Shown here: positions 1 through 8,294 of the stretch, piece by piece | How the letters are laid out: each line of letters begins with the position of its first letter | Numbering within the stretch: the stretch's first letter is position 1 | Assembly (NCBI RefSeq): GCF_002005405.1 | Contig: NZ_CP019728.1 | Location: 1,426,001 to 1,490,000 of the forward strand | DNA length: 64,000 nucleotides | DNA from: Jeotgalibaca dankookensis | GTDB taxonomy: Bacteria; Bacillota; Bacilli; Lactobacillales; Aerococcaceae | Reading direction: 5' to 3' | Translations under genes and position numbers: made by a program | The notes under the pieces: model-generated | Told to the model about the DNA's origin: nothing | Seen by the model: only the letters and a program-made list of their open reading frames with translations | Database searches by the model: none

Positions 1-688
1 CAGCCGCGCCTAATGAAGTAATCACCCAATCAATCTGATTGTAACGTGGTGTTTCCAGTATTTCTTGCCACTCTGAAGGATTCGTTGATAACTCCTTGTT
101 TTCAATGGCACTTAATTCATCATAATTGGGTTTGATTGCCGCAATTTTTAGCGAAGAATCTTCTAATACTTCAATCAAAACGGACCCCGATGTATCAAGT
201 ACGACTGGTATATCTTTTTGATTTGCTAAAGAGATAAGACGTTTGTAAACATCCGCTGTCATACCTTTTGGTAAACTGCCAGAAATTGTTAACACAGAAA
301 TATTTTCAGTTTCTAAGAGTTGCTGGAAATATTCTAAAAAAGCTGCTGTTTCTTCTTCAGAAATATGAGGTCCTTTTTCTAGTATTTCTGTTTGTTTCCC
401 CTCATGCAGAATGGCAATACAGTTTCTAGATTCTTTATTGATTTTAAAGAAATATTCACGTAAGTGCTGCTCAGCTAATTTTTCGGTTATAAAATTACCG
501 AGCGTTCCACCGATGATGCCTGTCGCACCCACTTCTAAACCTAAGTCATGAATCACACGTGCCACATTCAAACCTTTCCCCCCAGCAGTTTTGCTGACAT
601 CCGTAACCCGGTTAACATCGTCTAATAGAAAGGTTTCTAAACGGTAGCCGATATCTACTGATGGGTTCATTGTGACTGTTAATATCAT
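1..688 (-). CDS. lacC: Tagatose-6-phosphate kinase (PfkB family), 3' end cut by window edge
   Basis: Reading the minus strand from an ATG at 688 gives an open frame of 229 codons to base 1, so the C-terminus is missing. The product starts MILTVTMNPSVDIGYRLE, contains the PfkB sugar-binding segment TAGGKGLNVARV, and carries RNCIAIL, KPNYDEL and VITSLGAA. This pattern fits LacC more closely than 1-phosphofructokinase FruK. LacC phosphorylates tagatose-6-phosphate to the 1,6-bisphosphate in the cytosol. It starts 16 bases after the ROK gene and is the last visible gene of the operon. It fits AgaS upstream, which makes tagatose-6-phosphate from galactosamine-6-phosphate. The missing end would hold the GAGD catalytic motif, so activity cannot be judged. 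An aldolase gene is expected next but lies outside. Confidence 0.85.
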   Translation of the reverse strand, partial: MILTVTMNPSVDIGYRLETFLLDDVNRVTDVSKTAGGKGLNVARVIHDLGLEVGATGIIGGTLGNFITEKLAEQHLREYFFKINKESRNCIAILHEGKQTEILEKGPHISEEETAAFLEYFQQLLETENISVLTISGSLPKGMTADVYKRLISLANQKDIPVVLDTSGSVLIEVLEDSSLKIAAIKPNYDELSAIENKELSTNPSEWQEILETPRYNQIDWVITSLGAA

Positions 689-703
689 TTCTTACTTCAC
701 CCC

Positions 704-1606
704 CTAATCTAGCGTATAGAAAACACTCACTCCAGCGCCCACTAAACCTGATAAATGTTTAAAATGGCTAATTGAGATATCTTTGAGAATGTGTTTTTGG
801 TCTGGCAAGAGCCATGTTTCCATATTTTCTTTGATAAGTTCAATGAAGAATGGATTATTGGTTGCGACGCTTCCTCCAAAAACAATATGGTGTGGATCCA
901 ATAAAGCTACAATCGCATACACTTTTTCTGCAATGGCTTGTGCTGCTCCATCGATAATTTCTTGGTAATGCGTAGCGACTTGATAATTTTCAAACATTAT
1001 TTTTGCAGTGATAGCACTATCAGCTGTTTGTAATTGGTAAGCCCGTTCCATTCCTGGGCCAGAGACGACTTCTTCTAAGCGTTTTTTCTCACCATCAAAA
1101 GGTGAAACAATAGGGATTTGCCCCACCTCACCAGAAAAACCTGCCCCACGAATAAAGCGTTTATGCTGAATAAAAGAACTCGCTATTCCTGTACTAATAG
1201 TGATATAGGTAAATAATTCTTCATCTGAAACTTTTTTTTCATCCCATTCCGCTAATGCTGCCATCCGCACATCATTATCAATAGCTACGTTTGAAACAGG
1301 AAAATCTTCTTTTAAACGCTTTGACACTGGAAAATTAGCCCACGGAATATTAGCTTGATAAATGGCTAACCCCTTTTTGGAATCTACTAAACCTGGAACC
1401 CCTGCGCCAATTCCTTCAATGGACTCCCATCCAAGAGAGGCATCACTCATTACTTGAGAAATCGCTGTTTTAACAGAGGCATACATCGTTTCTGCATCCC
1501 TAACATCACTCTTAACAGAGTAGCTACTCACAATTTCTCCATCTTTTGATATAAGACCTGCAGCAACTTTTGTGCCCCCGATATCTAATCCAATCGCATA
1601 TTGCAT
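704..1606 (-). CDS. ROK-family protein, probable sugar kinase lacking the zinc motif
   Basis: The 300-residue product begins MQYAIGLDIGGTKVAAGLI, the ATP-binding DxGGT signature of ROK kinases, and has a second phosphate-binding segment with TISTGIASS near residue 140. There is no N-terminal helix-turn-helix, so it is a kinase-like rather than repressor-type ROK protein. The usual GExGH plus Cys-rich zinc site is absent: the sequence reads GEVGQ and no cysteines follow. It sits between PTS IID and lacC in the GalN(Ac) operon. Its substrate is not evident, because the PTS already phosphorylates the sugar. It could act on unphosphorylated hexosamine or another intermediate. The family assignment is firm and the role unknown. 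Confidence 0.8.
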   Translation of the reverse strand: MQYAIGLDIGGTKVAAGLISKDGEIVSSYSVKSDVRDAETMYASVKTAISQVMSDASLGWESIEGIGAGVPGLVDSKKGLAIYQANIPWANFPVSKRLKEDFPVSNVAIDNDVRMAALAEWDEKKVSDEELFTYITISTGIASSFIQHKRFIRGAGFSGEVGQIPIVSPFDGEKKRLEEVVSGPGMERAYQLQTADSAITAKIMFENYQVATHYQEIIDGAAQAIAEKVYAIVALLDPHHIVFGGSVATNNPFFIELIKENMETWLLPDQKHILKDISISHFKHLSGLVGAGVSVFYTLD

Positions 1607-1693
1607 AAAAGCCTCCTTGCTTTTCTCTTTTTTAGCTCGTTTAAGAAAAGAAGCTCTACAATTTGACTTGTAGAGCTCAATTTAATTGTGCTT

Positions 1694-2710
1694 TTACCAG
1701 ATAGATGGCCAAATTCCGAATCCGGAACCTAATAAACCAAGAATCAAGAGGAAGACAATTCCTTTAAGTGGTGTCCAGTTGTATTTAACAAACATAAAGT
1801 AAAGAAGTAAGGTTAATACAAGTGGAATAATTTGTGGTAAAATACCATCTAAAATTTCTTGAATATCAATAACAACAGGTACTTCGTCAAATTCATTATA
1901 AGTAACGGAATAGTTACCATTTGAAAGCTCTCTAACGGCAGACCCTTCTGCTAGTTCTCTTTCACCCGTTTCTTCATTGGTGGTATATAAAAGGTCATCG
2001 TAAAGTGCTAATTCATTCTCAGAAAGAACTGTGGTAATTTCAACAGGTTCAAAGGTTGAACCGTTTGGAATAACAATGTCCAAAGCAGTTGCTCCGTACA
2101 AACTTGTTAAAGATCCAACTACGAAAATACCAAGAATACTTGCTGCTCGCGTAAACTCTTTAGCGTTTGCAGTTAAAATTCCAATGGCTTCTGTCCCAAT
2201 CTTGTAAGACCAGTGCATCAAAATAAAACGAATCGCGAACTGAGCAATGTTAAAGATTGCTAAGAATATGAAAGGAGCGGCAAGGTTACCGGTTAAAGCC
2301 ATATTTGAAGTAATCCCTGCTGTAATAGGAACGAGAGTAAACCAGAATAAAGCATCTCCAATCCCGCCTAAAGGACCCATAGCTGCAACACGCACAGCAC
2401 GAATCGTTGGGATATCCGCTTTATTTTGTTCAAGTGATAGTACAATCCCCATTACAAAAGTTACTAAAAATGGATGCGTATTAAAGAACTCTAAGTTATG
2501 AGACATAGACGCAGATAAATCTTCATCATTAGTATGAATTTTTTCTAACCCGGGTAGAATTCCGTATAACCATCCACCTGCTTGCATCCGTTCATAGTTA
2601 AATGACGCTTGTAAGAATAGGGAACGCCAAACCATTTTGTTTAAGGTTTTTTTATCAAGCATTTCACTCGGTGTTTGATTTTGATAAGTATCTGGAATAT
2701 TATATGCCAT
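1694..2710 (-). CDS. PTS mannose-family IID component (GalN/GalNAc operon)
   Basis: This membrane component works with IIC to carry sugar through the PTS permease. The start at 2710 (MAYNIPD) follows a GGAGG and overlaps the end of the IIC gene by 11 bases; a longer GTG-initiated reading would swallow the ribosome site. The product, about 338 residues, has the family segments LQASFNYERMQAGGW and the long hydrophobic C-terminal helices. An acidic, soluble stretch at about residues 215-282 makes it longer than the roughly 280-residue enterobacterial ManZ. The neighbours (IIC, IIB, IIA, AgaS) point to galactosamine or N-acetylgalactosamine as substrate (inference). Confidence 0.9.
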   Translation of the reverse strand: MAYNIPDTYQNQTPSEMLDKKTLNKMVWRSLFLQASFNYERMQAGGWLYGILPGLEKIHTNDEDLSASMSHNLEFFNTHPFLVTFVMGIVLSLEQNKADIPTIRAVRVAAMGPLGGIGDALFWFTLVPITAGITSNMALTGNLAAPFIFLAIFNIAQFAIRFILMHWSYKIGTEAIGILTANAKEFTRAASILGIFVVGSLTSLYGATALDIVIPNGSTFEPVEITTVLSENELALYDDLLYTTNEETGERELAEGSAVRELSNGNYSVTYNEFDEVPVVIDIQEILDGILPQIIPLVLTLLLYFMFVKYNWTPLKGIVFLLILGLLGSGFGIWPSIW

Positions 2711-3506
2711 CTTCGTAGTCGCCTCCACTCATATTATCATTTGGTGCTAGTTTGAATTTGGATTGAAGTTGGAAATCCCAATATGCAAATGCAAAACCAA
2801 TAAAGGCAAGTAAGAGAAGTGCGGAACCACTTATTGATGGGATACCGGCCATAACGTTTGCCAAAGCAAATCCCATAAAGTAGAAGCCCCATAGTTCACG
2901 TGAAACCATAACTTTCAAGAGAATTGCGAACCCGACATAACGCATCATGCCCCCAGCTGCTGATAGTCCAGCCATTAACCATTCTGGAATGGCATTAACA
3001 ACAGTTTCACCAAAGGTTGCGCCACCTACAAAGAATAATGTTACAATAATTCCAAAAATTGCTCCAATTGCAGCCATTGCACCAAAGTTAATCCAAACAA
3101 TTTTCTTTGGATTGGCTTCGTGAGCTGCTTTGTCGGCAACAGTCATTAAGGGTGAAGCAAGTGTAAAGAGAAGGGTTACTGCATATTGTCCGAGCAGTGA
3201 AAACGGAACTGCAGTTGCTACCGCTACCGTTGGCTCTAATTTTAAACTAATTGCCAAAACAGTTGCCATAATCCCACCAATAACAGCGTTAGGCGGTTGT
3301 GCTCCCCCTACTGGCATATTCCCGATGGTCATTAACTGATAGGTACCCCCAACAATCAAACCTGTTTGAACATCGCCTAAAACGGCTCCAACCACAGGTC
3401 CCATTACAATCGGTTGATATAAAGATTCTAAAAAGCTAAATTGGTCAATCGCAGCCACAAATGTGACGAGGAAGACAAGGATGACTTGAATAACATTAAT
3501 ATCCAT
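2700..3506 (-). CDS. PTS mannose-family IIC component (GalN/GalNAc operon)
   Basis: This integral membrane permease of 268 residues begins MDINVIQVILVFLV and has several hydrophobic helices rich in Gly and Ala. It includes the QFSFLESLYQPIVMGPVVG segment typical of ManY/AgaC proteins. The start at 3506 was chosen because GGAG lies about seven bases upstream; an in-frame start 18 bases earlier has no ribosome site. It is co-transcribed with IIB (upstream) and IID (downstream, overlapping) and forms the sugar channel with IID. Confidence 0.9.
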   Translation of the reverse strand: MDINVIQVILVFLVTFVAAIDQFSFLESLYQPIVMGPVVGAVLGDVQTGLIVGGTYQLMTIGNMPVGGAQPPNAVIGGIMATVLAISLKLEPTVAVATAVPFSLLGQYAVTLLFTLASPLMTVADKAAHEANPKKIVWINFGAMAAIGAIFGIIVTLFFVGGATFGETVVNAIPEWLMAGLSAAGGMMRYVGFAILLKVMVSRELWGFYFMGFALANVMAGIPSISGSALLLLAFIGFAFAYWDFQLQSKFKLAPNDNMSGGDYEDGI

Positions 3507-3534
3507 ATTTTTTCTCCACTCCAATCAATTTGAA

Positions 3535-4014
3535 TTAGGAATTAAATAACTTCGAGGTATCTTCTGCAGCAATAGACGGAACACGTCTGATCTCTAGTTC
3601 TACCCCTTTTTCTTGCATTTTTTTGAAAGCCTCAACATCTGCATCGTCAACCGCAACCGATGTGGCAACTTGTCTTTTTCCTTCAGACATGTGCATGTTC
3701 CCAACGTTTACTTTCTTGATTGGAACCCCCCCTTCAATTAATCTTAAAGCGTCAGTTGGTGATTCTACAATAATAAAGATTTTCTGACGATCGGCTGCTT
3801 TATGAATAACTTCGATTGTTTTATCAATAGTAAAATAGCGTGTTGCGACACCATTGGGAGCTGCCATATCCATTAAACCTTGTCGCATTTTGTCTTCAGC
3901 AACTTTATCATTGGCTACGAGAAGTAAGTTCGATCCTACTGAGGAATTCCATTGTGTAGCTACTTGTCCATGAATTAAACGGTTATCAATACGCGTTAAT
4001 AAAATATTTGGCAT
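3535..4014 (-). CDS. PTS mannose-family IIB component (GalN/GalNAc operon)
   Basis: This cytosolic phosphocarrier has 159 residues, the normal size for a free IIB. The N-terminus reads MPNILLTRIDNRLIHGQVAT; the histidine in NRLIHGQ is the phosphorylated residue in this family. It receives phosphate from the IIA encoded two genes upstream and passes it to the sugar bound by IIC-IID. A ribosome site (AGGAG) lies just before the ATG at 4014. Confidence 0.92.
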   Translation of the reverse strand: MPNILLTRIDNRLIHGQVATQWNSSVGSNLLLVANDKVAEDKMRQGLMDMAAPNGVATRYFTIDKTIEVIHKAADRQKIFIIVESPTDALRLIEGGVPIKKVNVGNMHMSEGKRQVATSVAVDDADVEAFKKMQEKGVELEIRRVPSIAAEDTSKLFNS

Positions 4015-4045
4015 TTTATATTCTCCTTTTAATAAATATTAGATT

Positions 4046-4333
4046 TTATTTGATAATTTCTGAAATCGCAAAACGGGAGACAGTGATAATCGCACCGGAT
4101 TTGACTTTAATATCGACGGTTTCGTCTCTGACCGCGCTCACTTCTCCATAAAGGCCGTTACTAAAAATAACTTGTTGACCTTTTTGTAAAGACTGATGTA
4201 ATGTTTCAAAATGTCCGCGTCTTTTTTTCATACCTTTTAGATTGACGAAATAATAAACAATCATTGCGAGCGCAACCAATACAATCAGAGCAATTGATGC
4301 TGAAAGAATCGATATCCAAAAGCTATTTGCCAT
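4046..4333 (-). CDS. YajC-like small membrane protein inside the PTS operon
   Basis: This 95-residue protein has one N-terminal membrane helix (about residues 7-30), a basic KKRRGH segment, then a small beta-rich domain containing GQQVIFSNGLYGEV. That is the layout of YajC, the SecDF accessory subunit. It starts at the last base of the IIA stop codon (TAATG overlap), so it is translationally coupled to the PTS. YajC-like genes recur in hexosamine or glycosaminoglycan PTS operons of streptococci (established knowledge). A role in assembling the PTS membrane subunits is only an inference. Confidence 0.75.
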   Translation of the reverse strand: MANSFWISILSASIALIVLVALAMIVYYFVNLKGMKKRRGHFETLHQSLQKGQQVIFSNGLYGEVSAVRDETVDIKVKSGAIITVSRFAISEIIK

Positions 4334-4776
4334 TAGATTCCCTCCGAATCTTCGGTATCTTGGCTTTCTGGTTCTAAATCAGATAAGCGAACATGTTGAA
4401 CGCCTTCTTTTCCAATCTCTGTAGCACGCGTTGCTAAATTAACAGCATCCGTCTCAAACATTCGTAACATACTGATTTCAATTAACATCGGTAGATTCGT
4501 TCCCGTTAAAACTTGAACATTTTTAAAATCAGCCGCAGCTAACATTGCAGTTCGAAAGGGTGTGCCTCCCAGTAAATCACTAAAGACAATGACGCCTTCT
4601 GTTTCTTCTAATGTGTGCGCAATTGCTTGTCTTACTTCTGATTCGTACTCTTCTAAAGGTTCTCCCTCTTTGAAGGCAACTATTTCAAGTTTTTCTTGCG
4701 GTCCGGCAATCATTTGAAGCGCTTTTAGCATTCCTGGTGCAAACTCACCATGCCCTGTAATGACACATCCAATCAT
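4333..4776 (-). CDS. PTS mannose-family IIA component (GalN/GalNAc operon)
   Basis: This 147-residue cytosolic IIA begins MIGCVITGHGEFAPGML. His9 in GHGEF is the residue phosphorylated by HPr in the ManX family. The segment VIVFSDLLGGTPFRTA matches the conserved core of the fold. It follows agaS with a gap of 36 bases and overlaps the YajC-like gene by one base. The separate IIA and IIB genes contrast with the fused IIAB of the second mannose PTS in this window. Confidence 0.92.
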   Translation of the reverse strand: MIGCVITGHGEFAPGMLKALQMIAGPQEKLEIVAFKEGEPLEEYESEVRQAIAHTLEETEGVIVFSDLLGGTPFRTAMLAAADFKNVQVLTGTNLPMLIEISMLRMFETDAVNLATRATEIGKEGVQHVRLSDLEPESQDTEDSEGI

Positions 4777-4812
4777 CTACATCCCTCTTCCCTTGTACTA
4801 GTTTTAATCGAT

Positions 4813-5982
4813 TTATCTTTTATAGTCATATATGGTGACACCCTTAACAACCCGGTTAACCGTTCCACTTGGGCTTGGAGTATCTGGTTTATTATCAACT
4901 TTTAATGCTGCTAATAAGGAAACAACTTGTCCAAATACCGTGTAAGGTAGTGCTAAATAGGCATCTGGTAAGTTTTGATAATTCATCGCGAATGTAAAGT
5001 GAGACCCTTCAAATTTAGTACCTTGTTCCACTTGTACAGCTGCTACGGTATTCGCAATTTTATCAGCGTTTAACTCGTTTAACATGTCTAAATCATATTG
5101 ACGTGTGTAATAGTCATTAGAGACAAGTAAAAATACAAGTGTGTGCTCATCTACAAATGATTTTGGACCATGACGGAAACCAAGTGAACTATCAAATGCT
5201 GTGGCAAGTTTTCCTGCTGTCAATTCTAAAATTTTAAGCTGCACTTCACGGGCAATTCCGGCTAACGGACCTGATCCCAAGTAAACAACTCGGTTAAAAT
5301 CACGGTCAATCCATGCTTGAATTTCTTTCTCTCTGGAGAAAATATCAGCAGTCATTGCTTCCATTTGAGAGACGTAATTTTGTTTTTCTTCTATTGATGC
5401 TGGATCAAAAACGAGGGCAGCTGTTAGTGTCATAGATGTGAAACTACCTGTCATCGCAAAACCTTGATCATTTGTTTTAGCCGGCATCATTAAAAGTAGA
5501 TTGTTTGGGTCACCTTCCGCACGTTTGGCTAGTTGTCCTTCTGGCGCACAAGTGATGGTCATCTGATAAAAATCATCAACTAATTGACTTCCTAATTCAA
5601 CACTCGCGATACTTTCTGGACTGTTCCCACTACGAGCAAAGGAAATTAAAATAGTAGGCGCATCTTTTTTAAAGTAGCTAGCTGGATTCGTTACTAAATT
5701 AGTAGTTGGAACTGCTTGGAAATCAAATGCGGATTCATCGCCTACTTCTTTCAAGTGAGGTAAAACCGTATCGCCTACATAAGCTGAACTACCAGCACCC
5801 GTTAAAATAACGCGTAATTTTTGATGTTTTTCTTTTAATTGATTCAAATATTTTTCAATATTATCAGCTTGTCCTTTGTAAGTTTCAAAGGCCTCTTGCC
5901 ATATTTCAGGCTGCTGCTTGATTTCCCGAACGGTAATTTCTGCACCTAACTTTTCTAATTCTTTCTTGTTTAATTCAAACAT
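4813..5982 (-). CDS. agaS: SIS-domain galactosamine-6-phosphate deaminase/isomerase AgaS
   Basis: The 389-residue protein carries two sugar-isomerase domains. The first includes ILTGAGSSAYVGDT and SFARSGNSPESIA, both phosphosugar-binding loops; the second has GSGPLAGIAREVQLK and the FRHGPKSF motif. These are typical of AgaS, which converts galactosamine-6-phosphate to tagatose-6-phosphate and ammonia. The presence of lacC at the far end of the same operon supports this. No N-acetylgalactosamine-6-phosphate deacetylase (AgaA) is seen, so the operon could serve galactosamine or borrow a deacetylase from elsewhere. It starts one base after the gntR stop, with TAGGAGG overlapping the end of gntR. 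Confidence 0.88.
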   Translation of the reverse strand: MFELNKKELEKLGAEITVREIKQQPEIWQEAFETYKGQADNIEKYLNQLKEKHQKLRVILTGAGSSAYVGDTVLPHLKEVGDESAFDFQAVPTTNLVTNPASYFKKDAPTILISFARSGNSPESIASVELGSQLVDDFYQMTITCAPEGQLAKRAEGDPNNLLLMMPAKTNDQGFAMTGSFTSMTLTAALVFDPASIEEKQNYVSQMEAMTADIFSREKEIQAWIDRDFNRVVYLGSGPLAGIAREVQLKILELTAGKLATAFDSSLGFRHGPKSFVDEHTLVFLLVSNDYYTRQYDLDMLNELNADKIANTVAAVQVEQGTKFEGSHFTFAMNYQNLPDAYLALPYTVFGQVVSLLAALKVDNKPDTPSPSGTVNRVVKGVTIYDYKR

Positions 5983-5983
5983 T

Positions 5984-6727
5984 TTAATTTCCTCCTAGTC
6001 GTTTGTTGAAATGCTGTATTTTATAAATAAATTGGTCACCCCGAGCAACACTAATTGTATACTCAATAATTTTATTATCATTATTATAGGTTGTTCTAAA
6101 AATACGTAAACAAGCAGCCCCATATGGAACGTCTAAACGTTTTGCTTCTTTTTCCTGTGTTAGAGAAGCAAAAAACTCTTCATCCGCATATTTGATTTCT
6201 TGCTGGTATCTATCTGAAAATAAATCATAAAGCGGCATCGTTTCTAACAATTCAACCGTTAAATTAGGAAACAAATTTGCTGGAATAAAACTTGTTTCGT
6301 ATAACATTTTCATATTGTCTGCTGAACGGAGACGTTTTAATTTATAAACTTCATCGTTGGTTGATATTTGTAAATTTTCAGCTATATAAGGAATTGCTTT
6401 TACTTTTTCAAAGGAAAGAATATCTGTATGTGGGCTTTTTCCAAGTTGCTTCATCTGTTCTGTAAAACTAAAAGCATTAGATAGATTTTTCATCTCTTTC
6501 CAAAGACCAGAAACAAAGGTTCCTTTTCCATGTCGTTTGTAAATAAAGCCTGTTTCTTCTAATTCACTCAAGGCGGCGCGAACGGTCGTACGACTTACAT
6601 TATACTTGTCACAGATTTCACGTTCTGATAACATCTTTTCATTTTCCGTTAAGCTTGTTTTAATGTAGTCAATGAGTAACATTACAAGTTGGTTATATAA
6701 AGGGATCGCACTTTTTTTGTTAAGCAT
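5984..6727 (-). CDS. GntR/HutC-family regulator of the GalN(Ac) PTS operon
   Basis: This 247-residue repressor-type protein has an N-terminal winged helix (LSEREICDKYNVSRTTVRAA, about residues 39-58) and a C-terminal UTRA effector domain with KLKRLRSADNMKMLYETSFI. It is the first gene of the operon and directly precedes agaS. The promoter immediately upstream has an 18-bp perfect-arm palindrome at the transcription start, the likely site for this protein. The effector is probably a hexosamine phosphate, by analogy with NagR/YvoA and AgaR-type UTRA proteins (inference). Confidence 0.88.
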   Translation of the reverse strand: MLNKKSAIPLYNQLVMLLIDYIKTSLTENEKMLSEREICDKYNVSRTTVRAALSELEETGFIYKRHGKGTFVSGLWKEMKNLSNAFSFTEQMKQLGKSPHTDILSFEKVKAIPYIAENLQISTNDEVYKLKRLRSADNMKMLYETSFIPANLFPNLTVELLETMPLYDLFSDRYQQEIKYADEEFFASLTQEKEAKRLDVPYGAACLRIFRTTYNNDNKIIEYTISVARGDQFIYKIQHFNKRLGGN

Positions 6728-6757
6728 TCGATGTCCCTCCTTTTTTCCTTTTACTCC

Positions 6758-6775
6758 AACTGGTAACTACCAGTT
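6758..6775. promoter_or_regulatory. Palindromic operator, probable GntR site
   Basis: The arms AACTGGT and ACCAGTT are perfect reverse complements around a 4-base centre. HutC-type GntR regulators bind related TGGT...ACCA palindromes. It lies just downstream of the -10 of the gntR-agaS promoter, a position fit for repression and autoregulation. Confidence 0.7.
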
Positions 6776-6783
6776 ATAAATCA

Positions 6784-6812
6784 ATAATAATGGTTTCGCT
6801 TTCATTTGTCAA
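6784..6812 (-). promoter_or_regulatory. Promoter of the GalN(Ac) operon with embedded cre-like site
   Basis: On the minus strand TTGACA (6807-6812) and TATTAT (6784-6789) are separated by 17 bases. The spacer region 6789-6806 matches the CcpA cre consensus WTGNAARCGNWWWCAWW with one mismatch (core TGAAAGCGAAACCA). Binding there would block polymerase, giving carbon catabolite repression. Together with the palindrome just downstream this indicates dual control. Confidence 0.75.
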
Positions 6813-6845
6813 CACAAATATTTTAAGGTGTAACTATTCATTAAT

Positions 6846-6856
6846 TTTGGTATACT
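6846..6856 (+). promoter_or_regulatory. Extended -10 promoter of the flavodoxin gene
   Basis: TTTTGG followed by TATACT gives a TG-extended -10 (TATACT at 6851-6856) about 38 bases before the flavodoxin ATG. No convincing -35 is present, which is normal for extended -10 promoters. Confidence 0.55.
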
Positions 6857-6893
6857 TTTGTCAATAGTTATAAGAGAAGGGATGATCTTTAAA

Positions 6894-7352
6894 ATGGCAC
6901 AAGCACTAATTGTATTTGCAAGTCTGACTGGAAATACAGAAGAAATAGCTGAAATTACTGCAGATTTTTTTAAGGAGAAAGGCGTGGATGTTGATGTTGT
7001 TGACTGCGTCCAAGCGGATCCGGCGGACTATGAAACCTACGACTATTGCATTGCGGCGAGTTATACTTACGGCGTCGATGGTGATTTGCCTGACGAAATT
7101 CTTGATTTTTATGAAGAATTAGAAGACATTGATTTGACGGGGAAAATTTATGGCGTTGTCGGTTCTGGCGATACCTTCTACGAGCAATTTTGTACAGCTG
7201 TTGATGACTTTGAACAACAATTTGAAAAAACAGGTGCGCTTAAGGGTGCTACGGGTGTGAAAGTTGACTTAAATGCCGAAGAAGAAGATGTGGCAAATTT
7301 AAAAGTATTTGTTGAGACAATGATTCAGACGTACGAAACTCAATTAAGTTAG
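6894..7352 (+). CDS. Flavodoxin
   Basis: This 152-residue FMN electron carrier begins MAQALIVFASLTGNTEEIAE; the SLTGNTE loop binds the FMN phosphate. Later segments AASYTYGVDGDLPDE and VVGSGDTFYEQFC are the other FMN loops of short-chain flavodoxins. The ATG at 6894 was chosen because AGAAGGG sits 12-20 bases before it; the upstream in-frame start at 6858 has no ribosome site and falls in the promoter. The coiled-coil gene follows after 11 bases, so the two are probably co-transcribed. Confidence 0.93.
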   Translation: MAQALIVFASLTGNTEEIAEITADFFKEKGVDVDVVDCVQADPADYETYDYCIAASYTYGVDGDLPDEILDFYEELEDIDLTGKIYGVVGSGDTFYEQFCTAVDDFEQQFEKTGALKGATGVKVDLNAEEEDVANLKVFVETMIQTYETQLS

Positions 7353-7363
7353 GCGGTACTCAG

Positions 7364-8272
7364 TTGAATCCACTAAAAAATTCAAAAGACCTTGAAATGG
7401 AATATGAAATCTTACTTCTACAACTAGGTTCTCTATCTCGCAAATACAATAATGCCGAAGAAACATTCTTGAAATTGAAAGAGAATCTCGACCATGCCAT
7501 TAAAATATTAGAGGAAAAAAATATTTATATAGAAAAATTAAAACGGCAATCCTTCTCAAATTCCGTGATGAAAATACTTGGTCAATACGACAACAAAGTC
7601 AATTCTGAAATGAACGAGGCTGTTGTTGCAAAACTTGAATTTGATAAAGCTTATATCTTAAAATTATCCGGTCATCGTGAGATGGAAATATTAAAAGAAG
7701 AAATTGAAGAAAAAAAATTACGATTAAAAGAAGTGAAAAATCAACTCCTCCACTCTCGTCAAAATGCCTCACCGACTCTTTCGGTTCGTGAACAAGAGGC
7801 ATTAAAATTACAATACGAGTACAACCAAGTACTCGAAGCTGAGGATGCTGCTTATCAGTTACTAGAAGTGATTAGCGATATCAAAGGCTATTTAGATACA
7901 TCAGAGACTATTTCTAATTGGGAATTGATTACCGAAATCGATAACCTTCTTAAATACGTCAATCAAAATCAACTCGATCGTGCAGAAGCGATCCTCTTAA
8001 GCTTAGAAAGAAAAATTCAAAATTTAGAACGTGAGCTTTCTGACTTAAATTATATCTATAAAAAACACAACCAAACCTTAACAACAGCTGCTTCTGCCCT
8101 CGAAAAATTCTTCGAAGATTTATTTTCTGATTGGTCCACTAAAGGTGTGATAGAAAAAAATCTACACCATCTAAAACTTCTAGAAGACGGTGTTATACAA
8201 ATTATCGATTTCCTTACGATTCATAAGAAAAAATTGGAAAATAAATATCTTTCTCTCATTTCGAACAATTAA
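7364..8272 (+). CDS. Coiled-coil protein of unknown function
   Basis: This 302-residue protein, with a TTG start at 7364 behind AGGCGG, is almost entirely predicted helix with long heptad-like stretches. Charged coils run through about residues 1-60, 100-140 and 205-235, and there is a hydrophobic patch near LEDGVIQIIDFL at the C-terminus. It has no signal peptide, membrane helix or cysteine cluster that I can see. I do not recognise the family. It is very lysine- and glutamate-rich and ends just before the hairpin-rich unit at 8295-8394. The only context is co-transcription with flavodoxin. A cytosolic structural or scaffolding role is possible but unproven. Confidence 0.7.
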   Translation: MNPLKNSKDLEMEYEILLLQLGSLSRKYNNAEETFLKLKENLDHAIKILEEKNIYIEKLKRQSFSNSVMKILGQYDNKVNSEMNEAVVAKLEFDKAYILKLSGHREMEILKEEIEEKKLRLKEVKNQLLHSRQNASPTLSVREQEALKLQYEYNQVLEAEDAAYQLLEVISDIKGYLDTSETISNWELITEIDNLLKYVNQNQLDRAEAILLSLERKIQNLERELSDLNYIYKKHNQTLTTAASALEKFFEDLFSDWSTKGVIEKNLHHLKLLEDGVIQIIDFLTIHKKKLENKYLSLISNN

Positions 8273-8294
8273 TCTTTTTCTATTTCTCAAAACA

